64,000 nucleotides of DNA from Chytridium lagenaria. Its lineage: Eukaryota > Chytridiomycota > Chytridiomycetes > Chytridiales > Chytridiaceae. The translations under genes and the position numbers were made by a program. Numbering within the stretch: the first letter of the stretch is position 1; each line of letters opens with the position of its first letter. This document shows positions 36,527 through 47,422 of this stretch, one piece after another. Below the pieces are notes generated by a model that saw only the letters and a list, made by a program, of their open reading frames with translations, searched no databases and was not told the DNA's origin. The stretch covers positions 1 to 64,000 of the forward strand of contig JAHLKC010000068.1 of the NCBI GenBank assembly GCA_025449115.1, read 5' to 3'.

Positions 36527-39500
36527 TCATTCAAAGAGGTGAGAGATTGCGAATTTACACAAAAGAAATAGCTGAAGAAGTCGGCGTGAACACACAAATC
36601 TTATCGTTTTTGGTACTGCGTGAATTAAAGAGGTTAGAGAAAGTTCGAAAAAATGGGTTGTGTGTACCTTGCAGAACGTGAGACCGAGGTAGGCAATGAG
36701 GAAGGAAATAATGGCGAGAGCAGCCATGACTCCTTGGTATTTGGATTCGGGACTTTCTTCGAAACCATCAGTATCGGTGAACCCAGCGTATGCTGCGAGG
36801 TATTGGGATCCTGGTAAGAAATACAAAAAAATTCGATTAGTAAATAACGACTTAAAACAACGGTGAGAGAAAACTGGATAGATCATACCATTTGCAAAGG
36901 GGCAGATCATCTGCGTGGGGAGCGAGAAAAGTTTAATGTTGTCGGCCAGGAAGTTTGCAGTGTAACTGTTCACAAGCCTGACTGCAGACTCGGTCAAGTT
37001 TGCCGACGGGATGTTAAGAGTGCTGACCAATGATCCCGCAATGGCCCCAGAAACTGTTGATAACAAGCTCGTATAATCGGAAGACGGGAAGTTTGGTACC
37101 ATCTTCACATCCTGCACCCTCTTGATGTTCCTTTGAACCGTGAGAAGTTGGCTGAGCGATAGACCGTATCCAGCGAGACCGGTGAACTTTGCCTTGAAGG
37201 CTGCAGGGTCGGTGTTGTTGAGGTCTTTAAGTTCGACGCTGTTGGCGATAGAGTCGACTTGAAATTTGGCGTATGTCTCACGGAGGGCGCGGAGGGTGAG
37301 GTTCTCGAGGGGGTATGGAGGAGTTCGTCCGCGGTGCAATTAATAAATCGGCCAAACATTTCTTTGCGGGTGGCGGGTTTGAAGAAGCCGCGCTGGTAAG
37401 AGATCCACTAAAATGATATATTTATTAGTATAAAAAACTTAAAAATGCTAAAATACGAATCTCACCTTCAAAAACCTTGTCGCAAAAGTCGCACCTCTTC
37501 TTAGAGTAAGTATCGAGCACGTAGTATCCTCCAAAAATGAGGTTGTAGACTAAAACATGATCAGTACGATATGGAGAGGATGTAACGGGATAAAATGAAT
37601 ATTCTTACAGAAAATAATGTTGAACCCAGCCATAGCATACGGAAATACTTGAAGATCCCATCGTAACCATCATAGCGAAACCGACGGATGCACAAGCTTC
37701 GAGAATCAGGTTGGAGAGATAAAGTCCAAAAGCGTTTGTGTCCCAACCGGCAAGCGAGAGACAAATGCTTCCGAGGATGACCTACGGCAGAAAGGTGAGG
37801 AATCGAACGGTAAGTTTTGGAAATCGGAAACGTTCTCACCATCATACTAGAACAGAAGAAACACTCGACAAGGAAGGAAACCAAAATCCAGCAGAATGGG
37901 TGAAAGAAACCAGCAGATACTTGAAGGTAGTAAAGTTTTCGTCCGTTCAACCCTATGAAGACCATACTGTTAGCGAGAAACAGCAAAAGATAAGCAAACA
38001 AGATGCAACGGTGCAACTTACAGTGAGGGATAGCCGCAGCACTAAACAACGGCGGGAAGATAGACAAAGCAAAAGCCAAAGTCAACTTTGAATCATACGC
38101 ATTCACGTTGGTCCCAACTTATAAACGCGAATCCAAAAAACAGTGCAGTCGAGACGGCAGCAATATACCGGGATAAACTCATCAAAGGGTCTCTTTGATA
38201 AATCTTCATTTCCCTATACAAGAGTTGGAAAAAACTGCTTGTACATGGGTGCCTGCTGCCAGATTCCTATTGACGCCCAGGACGAGGTTTTGTTGTTTTT
38301 GGCGGCAGAAATATAAAGGTTCACGGATCCCATTTGATTGTGGATGTTGTCAATTTTGCGGACATTTTCTTTGTTAAGCTCGGACTGGAGGTAGGCTTCA
38401 GCCATCTCGAATGGCTTTTCAGCGAGGATTTCGGCTGTGAAATGTTTTAGGGGTATGAAGATGTGGTGTACTCGATGGTCTTACCGTAGACTTCGGCGGG
38501 GTTGCCAACAATCTTGACGGAAAGGTTCTCAAAGTACTGGATCGCATCAAGAGTTGGACCGAAATAGCAAGTGCGACCTTTGGCGAGGAGGTGAAGCCTA
38601 TCAAACTGTTGGAGGATTTGGTAACTGGGTTGATGGATAGTCATGACGGAGGCGAGTTGCCTCTTTTTGCCGACTTCTAGGATACGGTGATAATCTCTCG
38701 TCCAGTGTTGGAATCAAGACCTGTTCAAGAAAGGTGGTAAGAAAAGTTTCGGTTAAATGAACCCACGAGCGATGGTGGTTGTATGAATGAATACATACCG
38801 GTTGTGGGCTCATCAAGGAACAAAACACTCGTCACGGTTAACAACTCGATAGCAATCGACAACCTTTTACAGTATTAGGATAACAATTGATGCGGAACCA
38901 TACCTCTTCCTTTCTCCAGTAGACAATCCACGTTGAAGAATAGACCCTACCTTACACGTTGCCCTATGCGTAAGATGCATATCTCAAGCACCTCCTCAAT
39001 CTACCAAGTAAAGAAATTCAAATCAGCACATCAACGCACACCTCAAATCACAAAAGTCACCAAAACTGACCTTCCTCTGCTTCTCCGACCAAGGCATGCT
39101 CGATGGCAACCTCAAATTCGCCGCAAAGTTCACGTTTCTTGAACAGTAAGTGCTGCAATCTCAACCTCATCACTCGTCACATAACCCGAGTGCTCAATGA
39201 ACTGCTGCTTTGTGCACTTGGATCCATTCAAACGAATGTCTCCACCCCACTTCCCGACAGACTTGCGGAACCCCAGCGTGTCGAGAAGGGAACTCTTTCC
39301 AGCACCTAGAGTTTGACAGTTTGTCAATGAGTGCCGATCAAATGAAGGGGAAACTGCTCACCTGAAGGGCCCATAAATGATCAATGACTCGCCAGGCTGT
39401 AGGTGTTCATTGACAAAGAAAGAGCCGTCAGCAAACCACCCACAAAGATCCCACAACATTGAGCAAAGACGATCTCAACATAGATTCCCTCACGATCGAT

Positions 39501-39811
39501 CCCTCACCTTACAGTATCCAGACACATTCTCCAACACCTGCGACTCCTTGCCACTCTTTACAACCGTCGCCCACACATCCTTGAACGAGAAGTACCGGCA
39601 TCATCGACCCCTGCGTCTCACATCCACTTATGTCGTCATATCCAGCCGGCTCAGGAGCTACTCGTCTGACATGTCTAATTGTCCAAAATAAATAAATTGT
39701 CAAGAAACCAGCAAAGATAATGCTGATCTCGAACCAGCTCAAAAGGTCCCAACAGAAACGACTGCAATTAAGTACCAATGGACAGAATCTATTAAAACAA
39801 ACAATCGGCAT
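36527..39811 (-). CDS. ABCG/WHITE-family ABC transporter
   Basis: A single nucleotide-binding domain precedes a membrane domain (reverse ABCG order). Blocks: an N-terminal membrane helix (ISIIFAGFLTIYLFWTIRHV, about 39720-39665); FSFKDVWATVVKSGKESQVL (39595); PGESLIIYGP and GAGKSSLLDTLGF, Walker A split by an intron (39375, 39310-39270); GLSTGERKR signature (38930); VLFLDEPTTGLD Walker B/D-loop (38820); MTIHQP (38640), the switch His of ABCG proteins; YFGPTLDAIQYFENL (38560). The membrane domain occupies 38200-36530 with several helices, an extracellular loop with NLT/NNT sites (37300-37000) and a terminal exon ending KFAISHLFE. The N-terminal membrane helix recalls Adp1-type fungal transporters. 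Walker A carries one extra C near 39370, and other frame breaks occur (39610, 37310). The 5' end is uncertain because it abuts the aspartate kinase gene. Confidence 0.8.
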
Positions 39812-39884
39812 TTCGTGCGCAAAGGCAAACGATAGAAATGGTGCGAAAAAAAGTGTGGGGTAATCCGAGGTAATTGAGGAAAGT

Positions 39885-41758
39885 AAGCAAGAACCCTTGA
39901 AAGTATTTATGAGTGTGGGACAAGAACAAGCATCATGGATCGCCCTCATGCTGTCTGCCATTTTTTTCCTCAATAACGCAGGAATATTGATTTCGGAGGC
40001 ACCTTGCGAAATCATTTTCAATATTGACGTTGTGTTTGGCGAGAGTGGAGAACATGAGTGAGGCGATACCAACGCTGTTCCTCATCTCACGCCCGACTAA
40101 TGAAAGAATAGCCATCTCAGCAATAGTATCAACCTTTGATAATAATGAAACACGTTAGTACTCATATCAAACCTATAACAGCAACAAAGAATAAAAGCCA
40201 TACCGTTCCACATTTTCTCAACTCCACCATTGCGCTCTCCAATTTTTTCGGCACCACATTCGGACTCAACGCCATAGAAACATGCACCTCACTCGTCGAG
40301 ATCAAATCCACCACAATCCCAAACTTATCCAACGTAGAAAATATCTGCGCAAAGAACCCATGCGACACACTCTTTCGGTTCGAATGCACGTTCAGCACAA
40401 TCACATTATCCTTTATCGTCACCCGCCGTGGCGTGTTTTGATGGGAACGAATCCGCCGCATGATGTCACTCGCCATTGGCGCTGTTCACGGCTTTGCCGT
40501 TCGGGGTGCCGTTGGCAGAAGTGTTGGGAGGATGAGTGTGCTGCACCATCGGGTTTAAAGTGTTCTTAATACGGATGGAATGGATGCACGGAAATGCTCC
40601 ATGGTGAATGGGTGGATAACTTCAGAACCATAGTAAGTAAGCTCTGCCGCCTCTTCAGGTGAGATAGAAGGGAGAAGTTTGGCATTCGGCGCCTTTCCGG
40701 ATCCGCCGTAAAAATACCTATAAACACCAACCGTTTAGCATACAATTTTTAAAAAATATAATTAAAATATCATAAAGCCCAAACAACAAACCCACGTCCA
40801 CCTCCTTCCAAATCTGCAACTCCTGAGCCTCCGTCCCGACCGCAATCAACGCCGCCGTCAAATCCGTGTACCCTCTCCCAATCGTGGTCAAAATCGATCC
40901 AGGCACCGGTCCCAAATACCCGTCACAACAACACCGCATCATCAGGTTGTGCCGCAACAACCTCTGCCAGCCGCTGCGTCAAATAATCATAAAAACTCTG
41001 ATCAAGGCTCTTGAGTTCAAACGTCTTTGTCACGAGTTTATCAGTGAGAGGAAAAGTGATTTAATCCTTGATCTTGGAGGACGGAAGCAAAGATACGGGC
41101 CGAGAGTTTCTCACAGTGCTGATGATGATGTCACGGGAGCGGGGGGAGATTTCATCGATAATCTAAAAACAAACAACCATAGTTCAATGATACACCTTCG
41201 CAAACCCCGATTCGCTCACCTCTGCCGCCGACATAAACGATCGTAATTTCTCACAATCCGTTCTCACATCCGCTTCAGTACGTTCCCTAATCTCTTTATC
41301 CGCAATCGCTCCCGAACCGCCTTCAAATGGTTTGCCTCAATCGCACCCACTATATCAAGTACGTGTAGAGTTTGGGAGTAGAATATCTCAGCGGCTTCCA
41401 ACAACCTTTTATAAAAGTGTAAGAAACATATAAAAGTAGGGGGCCAGGTTACGCTGCACTTACATGCTTGTAGTGCCTTCAGCTTTGACGTAGCTGCTCA
41501 TGGCGGAGAGAACGACGATAGGTTTAGAGTCGACCAATGACGTTCTGTATTGTAGTGAGGTTAGTGGGAGATGTGTGTGTGTGTGTGTGTGTGTATCTTC
41601 AAAAGTTCAAATGAGACAGCAGGCAGAACTCGAAAGGGAGAGTATTCCAGAACATACTTTACAATAGATGCCACATTCTTCATGCGCTCTGCAGTACCCA
41701 CACTGGTCCCTCCAAACTTTTGGACGACGGTTGGGTGCAGCAGTGGAGTAGACGGCAT
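39885..41758 (-). CDS. Aspartate kinase (aspartokinase)
   Basis: Catalyses the first step from aspartate to Thr, Met and Ile. The start (MPSTPLLHPTVVQKFGGTSV) carries the KFGGTSVG ATP-site motif. Further blocks: IVVLSAMSSYVKAEGTTS, LLEAAEIFYS, GYLGPVPGSILTTIGRGYTD (about 40950-40890), AALIAVGTEAQELQIWKEVD, APNAKLLPSISPEEAAELTY, GSEVIHPFTME and RIKNTLNP. Two ACT domains follow (VIVLNVHSNRKSVSHGFFAQ, then VGREMRNSVGIASLMFS, NVNIE, ISQGASEINI, MRAIHDAC), which normally mediate threonine feedback. Exon 1 is 41758-41658 and several more introns are visible. The gene needs repeated one-base corrections, including +1/-1/+1 within about 70 bp in the last ACT domain (39955-40025). The 3' end is unclear; the open frame continues into the ABCG gene. 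Confidence 0.85.
41573..41594. repeat. (GT)n microsatellite in an aspartate kinase intron
   Basis: A run of about eleven GT units (CA on the coding strand) inside the first intron of the aspartate kinase gene. Confidence 0.9.
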
Positions 41759-42296
41759 CGCTGGAGGTGTGTGTGTGATGTAATTAATGGTGGAAAGGAA
41801 TGAAATTGAATTGTTGTTGGAGATGGATCAGTCAAAGAGAAGCCCAAAAATGTCTTTGTGTCGCACAATCAATCTTTTATCTCAGAAAATGATTCATCTT
41901 ATACAAAATGAAAAATGAAGCCGCCTTGAACCTGTTATTACTCCCTCAACACCCTACATAAAAAGGTGTACGATACAAAGCTAAAAGGATTTCTTTACCA
42001 AGATAACCTCCTCCAAGTCCGTCAACTTTTATTCTCTCACAAAAAAAACACAAAAAAAACCCCAAACCAACAACAATAAAAAAAAAACCACAAGTTGTTT
42101 TTCTGTTTTTAGTTTTGTTTGGCTTTTAGTCTCGTTTAAAGAAAGAAAAGAAAAAAAGTGGGGAGCCAGCCACACCAAATCCAACCCACACAAACCAAAA
42201 CCATACACCGAACAACAAAGAAATATATAAAGAACACCCCCAAAAAAAAGGCGAAATGGGGAAGGGATTGACTAGCCTCAAAAAAAACATCACATT
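41759..42296. other. Intergenic region
   Basis: Promoter of aspartate kinase and 3' flank of the kinase gene, with A-rich tracts at 42040-42090 and 42240-42290. No gene seen. Confidence 0.5.
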
Positions 42297-44803
42297 CTAA
42301 TGCTGCACCACGCACCGCATGATCACAGCAGGAGGCGTCGTCATCCCACTCCCACTAAACGAATTCCGTCCCCCACCCGTCCCCGCACTCCCCGGCACCG
42401 TCAAATTCGGGGTCGACCCCCCAACCCCGACACCCACCTCCCTCGCGACACACTCCACGCTTCCACTCTTTGCAATCCCAAAAAGCGCCGCCGCCAACTG
42501 CGAAGCATCAATCGCCGGTGACGGCAACAACCTCGGCACAAGTCGCTGCCCACCACTCCCCGTCCCAAACCCATGTCTCGACGACTCCCTAGCGGAACAA
42601 CAACCGGCGCAGAAGGTCTCCACCATTCACTCGTCACCGCAACTCCCGTCGACCCTGCAGCCCCCGAAACACTGGGAACAAGCGGTGGAAGCGCTCCACG
42701 CGCGTTACGTCCGCTGTTACGACCAGAATGATGGCGGTTGGATTCAACAGGTGGAACAGGAGGTACACCCTCCCCAGGCGGAGATCCCCACTTTGATCGA
42801 ACACGATACTTGCGCGACCTCGACTTTTACCGTTCGCAAGGTTACTTCCAGGCGACGTGGCCACAACAACACTCGGCACCTCCTCACGTCCCTTAAGGGG
42901 CACAAACCTCCCATGATTTGTCCCCCCAACTGCATTAGACGACCCAGCGACGACGACAAGAGCGACGGCGAGGACACTGGATTAATGGAAACGGGTTAAA
43001 CATGTACAACCACTTCCACCGGCCATTCAAAGAGGTCGCCGTACTGGCGTAAAACAGGTTCCTCTCGTCGGCATCACAGTCGTCGGCGCATGTGGTGCGT
43101 AGCAGCCGAAGCAGGCAAAGGAGGTCGTCCAAGTCTCGGCGAAGACTGTCGAGACATGATCCCACTCCCGCTTCCACTCCTGCCACTACCACCCTTCCGT
43201 ATGAGATCCTTGTCGTGCAGCTGAAGGTTTAACGCGGTCACCCGAGTGACCCCATCATCATGGAAGTTTCTTGAAGGAAAGTGGTGAAGACGGTGGCGTG
43301 CCATCCGAGATCCATGCAAATGAGGCGACGGGCTCACAAGCGAAGACCTGATCCCGCCAACCCCGTAGCAATGTCGTAGCCAAGTCGAAGAAGCAAAGGC
43401 CTACGAAGATTCGATGAAGCGACTTGAGCAACGTCTTGGCATGAGCAGCCGCATCAAAGGCAAGTGCATAGGTTCTGCACCGGAACACCATCGAGTTCCT
43501 CGACGAAGTCCTACTCCCATCGCAGACATGGCCAAAGAAAGGCTAGTGGCAGCGCTCACCCCGATAACGGCGACGTAAGCCCATCTATCGACAACAACGA
43601 CGCCCTGCTGAACCGTCTGGACGATCCCCCAGACCCGCCCCTTGCATCGCAGCCTGGCTCGCATCATCAAACACCGGAACGTTGGAAAAGTCCATGTCAA
43701 AACATCGGACGACCACACCTTTCCTCCTCATTATGAGCATGAGAATAGGACAACGGCACACCAGCAGGAGCAGGAAGAGACGTCGACAGCTTGTGGAACG
43801 GCGCAACAGCCCTGGTAGCATTGAACCTCGGCACCCAACACAAGCTCAACGAGCTCCGCCACACCGCATCGGTTACGCGGCTCAGGATCAAACACCCTCT
43901 TAAAATGCATCACATCGATCCGACAACCAAATCAAGACTGATGGTGAAGCGGCACAGTGGACTGCGGAGACGCAGTCGTAACTCTTGAACCACTTCTTGA
44001 AGGCAACATAGGATCGTCATCATCAGACGCAGCACCCAAGGTTCTTGGATGTCAACAATTGAACAGGACAATGCCGAACTCCACACGTCGTTGGCAGCAG
44101 CGTCGTAACTTCATCGTCCTCTTATTCGCAGGCGGTCGAAGGCCTCGGGGAAGTGTAACTCCCGATCCCGTCCATAGTCAAAACAACGGCGTTCACGGGT
44201 CGCGAGACCAAATCGGTCAGCTTGGTGTCAAAAGACCGTTCGAGGGTTGACCACGTCAGAATGTTCTCAGCTATCACGAAGAAAAAAAAAGGTTACAATA
44301 TAGCTCGCAAAGCCAATGAAAATAAAATAGAAATCAAAACGTACCTTCAAATCCATGATACACATCCTCGATGACAAAACCACCGACCTCGCAATCTGAC
44401 AAAACGCATCCTTCACACACTCCACCATATCATCTCATCCTGCAAATCATAAAACACAGCCTTCCCATCACTCTCCACTCGCAATCCCTCATACAAATCC
44501 TCATCACACCGATCAAGCACCAAATACAAAAAATCCTATCCTCCTTATCCTCCTCAACCTCACAATCCTTCATGCTCGCCAAGCGTCGTCAACAGCTCAG
44601 CTTCAATCGCTGCAACCTCATCTGATGAGCAGAGAGACCCCGTAAAGAGGACTTTAACGCAATGTTTGGTGCTCGTGGTTTGCTGCCGGAACGTCGGGCA
44701 GGTTGGGAGTGTATTGAGGGTCAACGGCCAGCAGCGTAGACAAGGCGTAGGAACGGAGCCGAGATTGGTAAGACGAAGAGCGTAACGTCGCCATTGTCGA
44801 CAT
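42297..44803 (-). CDS. Diverged or indel-damaged Ser/Thr protein kinase
   Basis: Kinase landmarks appear in order but in changing frames: KVLFTGSL with DEVAAIEAELLTTLGEHEG (44650-44585, beta3-alphaC region), LYLVLDRCDEDLYEGL (44530-44480, hinge), DLK (about 44350, catalytic-loop remnant), KLTD (44225, DFG-region equivalent), YTSP/EAF (about 44150, activation-segment end), DVWSSALS (44085, the DVWS of lobe F), and FKRVFDPEPRNRCGVAEL (43905-43850, the L.R.L..dP..R end). The order fits a Ran1/Sks1-like kinase. The C-terminal tail is low-complexity and ends with GSAGTGGGRNSFSGSG and VIMRCVVQH. The start at 44803 is tentative, and the Gly-rich loop is only recoverable with a frame change. This is the most broken gene of the window, so it may be a true pseudogene; the kinase call is moderate. 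Confidence 0.5.
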
Positions 44804-47422
44804 GATGCCGATCAAGCTTTGTGGTCAAATATCCTCCACCCAGAGTCTTCGCGACTGTTCGACATTGTGAATGGAAAAGATAGATGAAGATGAAAAAAAG
44901 GTTGAAGATTCTAACGTGCAGAAAGGAAGAGAAGATACACGCAACAAAAAAAAATAATAAAAAATGAATGACAGATAAAAAAAAGAAAGGACTTTGGATA
45001 TAAGAAAAAAAGCTAAATGGCGAGAGTGACGAAAGTATCTACAACTAAACACAAGAGTTTGAAAGGTGGATGAACGTAAAAGCAAGGGGAGCTGAGAAAT
45101 AAAAAGAGAGAGGAGAGGGAGGGAGAGAGAGAAGATGCAAATAAAAAAGTCAATAATCAAACGCAGAAAAAGAGAAGATAGTAACCCACAAAGTAGAAGA
45201 AGAAGGAAAAAAAAAAAAGGAGTTAAGAGATCCCGTAAGGATTATATCGGTGAGTTTTTCTGGTTTCCAAAGGGTATGCGGTCCGTAAATAATGTTTTTT
45301 TCTGTGATCTTGTTTTTGTTTCAGTCTTTTCTGGCAAGGTCAACCTAACCACTTGCGCGCAAAGCAATTTTCTTGACGTCGTCTGTGAGGTGTGGCAAGT
45401 TTTGATGATGGGGGGCCAATTACGGAGTGAGCTCAAGAACCGGCCTTGAGGTTATTGATATGATGGTGGCGATGATGACGAAGTGTTTGCTAAGCAAAAA
45501 CGGGGCTTGGGCGACGAACAAAATATACACTATAGAGAATGCAGCAATGTGTTGATGTTTAGTGATTGCGGTTAAAGTCAACACATCTTGTAGACGAATA
45601 TGATACACAAGATAAAGACGGTGACAGATGTTGTTTGTAGTTGTTGTTGTTGTGAAGCTAAAGACGGCGGCGACGCTTGACGAAGTGACGAAAAGTTCGA
45701 TCATTGAAAGGTAAAGAGCTCTGGGGAACTTGCAATCAAGAAAACTAGAGAAACAGAATTAAAAATGGGGTGGTGAATCCATGTCACTTACAAAGGTCGG
45801 TAGACCAGGATCGATGAAATGGGTTTATCAAAACATGATGAATAGTGCGTGATGGGTTTAGTAGTAGTAGTGTAGACTGACAGATACGAATGATGACAAA
45901 ACGCTTCTTGCTTGCCCGTTTAAAGGTAAGCGTCAAGTTGAATGGTTCGTAGTGAAGTCGTAGTGCACAGACGACGACGGCTTGGAGATGGAAGGTAGCG
46001 CTGTTCCCTCAAGGAGAGCAAAGGAAGTGGTAAACTGGTGCTTGCCCAGCAACCAACAAACGAGTTGGGGTGAGAAAGACTCTTTCGTTTGTTGACGTCA
46101 AATTGACTGACTCTCCTCTTTTTCGGCTCACTCAGATGGTGAAAGTTGAAAGTGCGAGGCGTTCAAAGGTGCGGTTTCCCTCACTTCAAGTGATGCGTGA
46201 GGAGGAGAGAGCAGCAATGGATGGATGTTTGGATGATGACGCAGTGTAGTGATGAACGGACCAACTGCAAGAACAAACGAACGACGACGACAACAGGTAC
46301 GTCTCCACGATGCTTCTTCAGGATAATCTCTCTCACACTTTTACCACTTCTTTGAAAATACTCTCAAAGACCCCAAATGTGGACCAAATACTGATAGCAA
46401 AAAATTCTGTCCCATGATCATTTCCTATCACCTTATTGGACAAACGTGCATATTTTTAAAATTTGTGTGCCATTATTAATTGGAAAAGTGGGGAAGCAGC
46501 ATTTCTTCAAATCGATAACTGGAAAAAAACTCTATTGTGCAGGGAGGCACAGTGGCGCATCCCATTCACAATCACTTCTCCCCTTCCGACATTTCACAAA
46601 AATGTCACAACATTTTTTTTAATAGAGACGCCACAAAACACACTCACTTATCACCCAGCCACGTCACGCGTCGTATTAAAAAAAAACACGTACATAATGA
46701 AAATTTACCTCCTTTAATTTGAACATTTCGAAACGCGTCATGTTTTTTAGAGTAAAGGACACGTCATACGACGGTCTTATCACCTGCCCTGATGCTTTGA
46801 GATCAAAGACATTATTTACTTGAAAAGATTTTTAGCGCCTATATGCCTGCTATCACTCATGATGGGATAACGGAGATAGGAAAGCCTTGACTGATAAAAA
46901 TAATCACCAACGCGTTCAACCACTCCCTGACCTTCCACAACATTCAAAAGAACACGCGTGCCAATTCCCTCTCATAAAAAGATGAACAAACCTTCTTCAC
47001 ATAAAACCACATAATCTCTTTTAATATAAAAAAAAAAAAAAACACCATCAGAACATTGACCATCCGGCCATTGCAGTATCACCAAAATAATGCCAACATT
47101 AAAACCAGAGAGAAGCTCAGTGAAATCCCAACTTTGGTGGGGGTAAAGCAAAAACACCAACGGATAAGGAAAAGATAAAATGGCCAATGGGAAATATTCA
47201 TGAATGCACGTTTACCCAGCATCCGTACAAAGAAAAAGGAAAAAGCAAAAAAAGAAAGAGAAACCGACATTAATTTGATATAGGAAAGGGAGGTTTCTAA
47301 AAACAACCGAATAACAACTTCAACTCTTTCTTTTTTTTATGACTGCGAAAAGCGTATAGGATAAGGGGTGGGTAGGGGATAACAATTCAAAAAAAAATAC
47401 GTAATATCAAAAAAGGCAAATC
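44804..47422. other. 2.6 kb spacer, no gene recognised
   Basis: Purine-rich (A/G) stretches at 44870-45230 and 49300-like composition alternate with A/T-rich sequence. Short open frames have no motifs. It may hold long 5' UTRs or promoter elements of the kinase gene and the 3' UTR of the GATA gene. Confidence 0.45.

Noticed and set aside
42319..42999. 226-residue plus-strand frame
   Set aside because: It overlaps the minus-strand kinase tail. The minus strand shows kinase blocks in order just upstream, while this frame is Pro/Thr antisense text.
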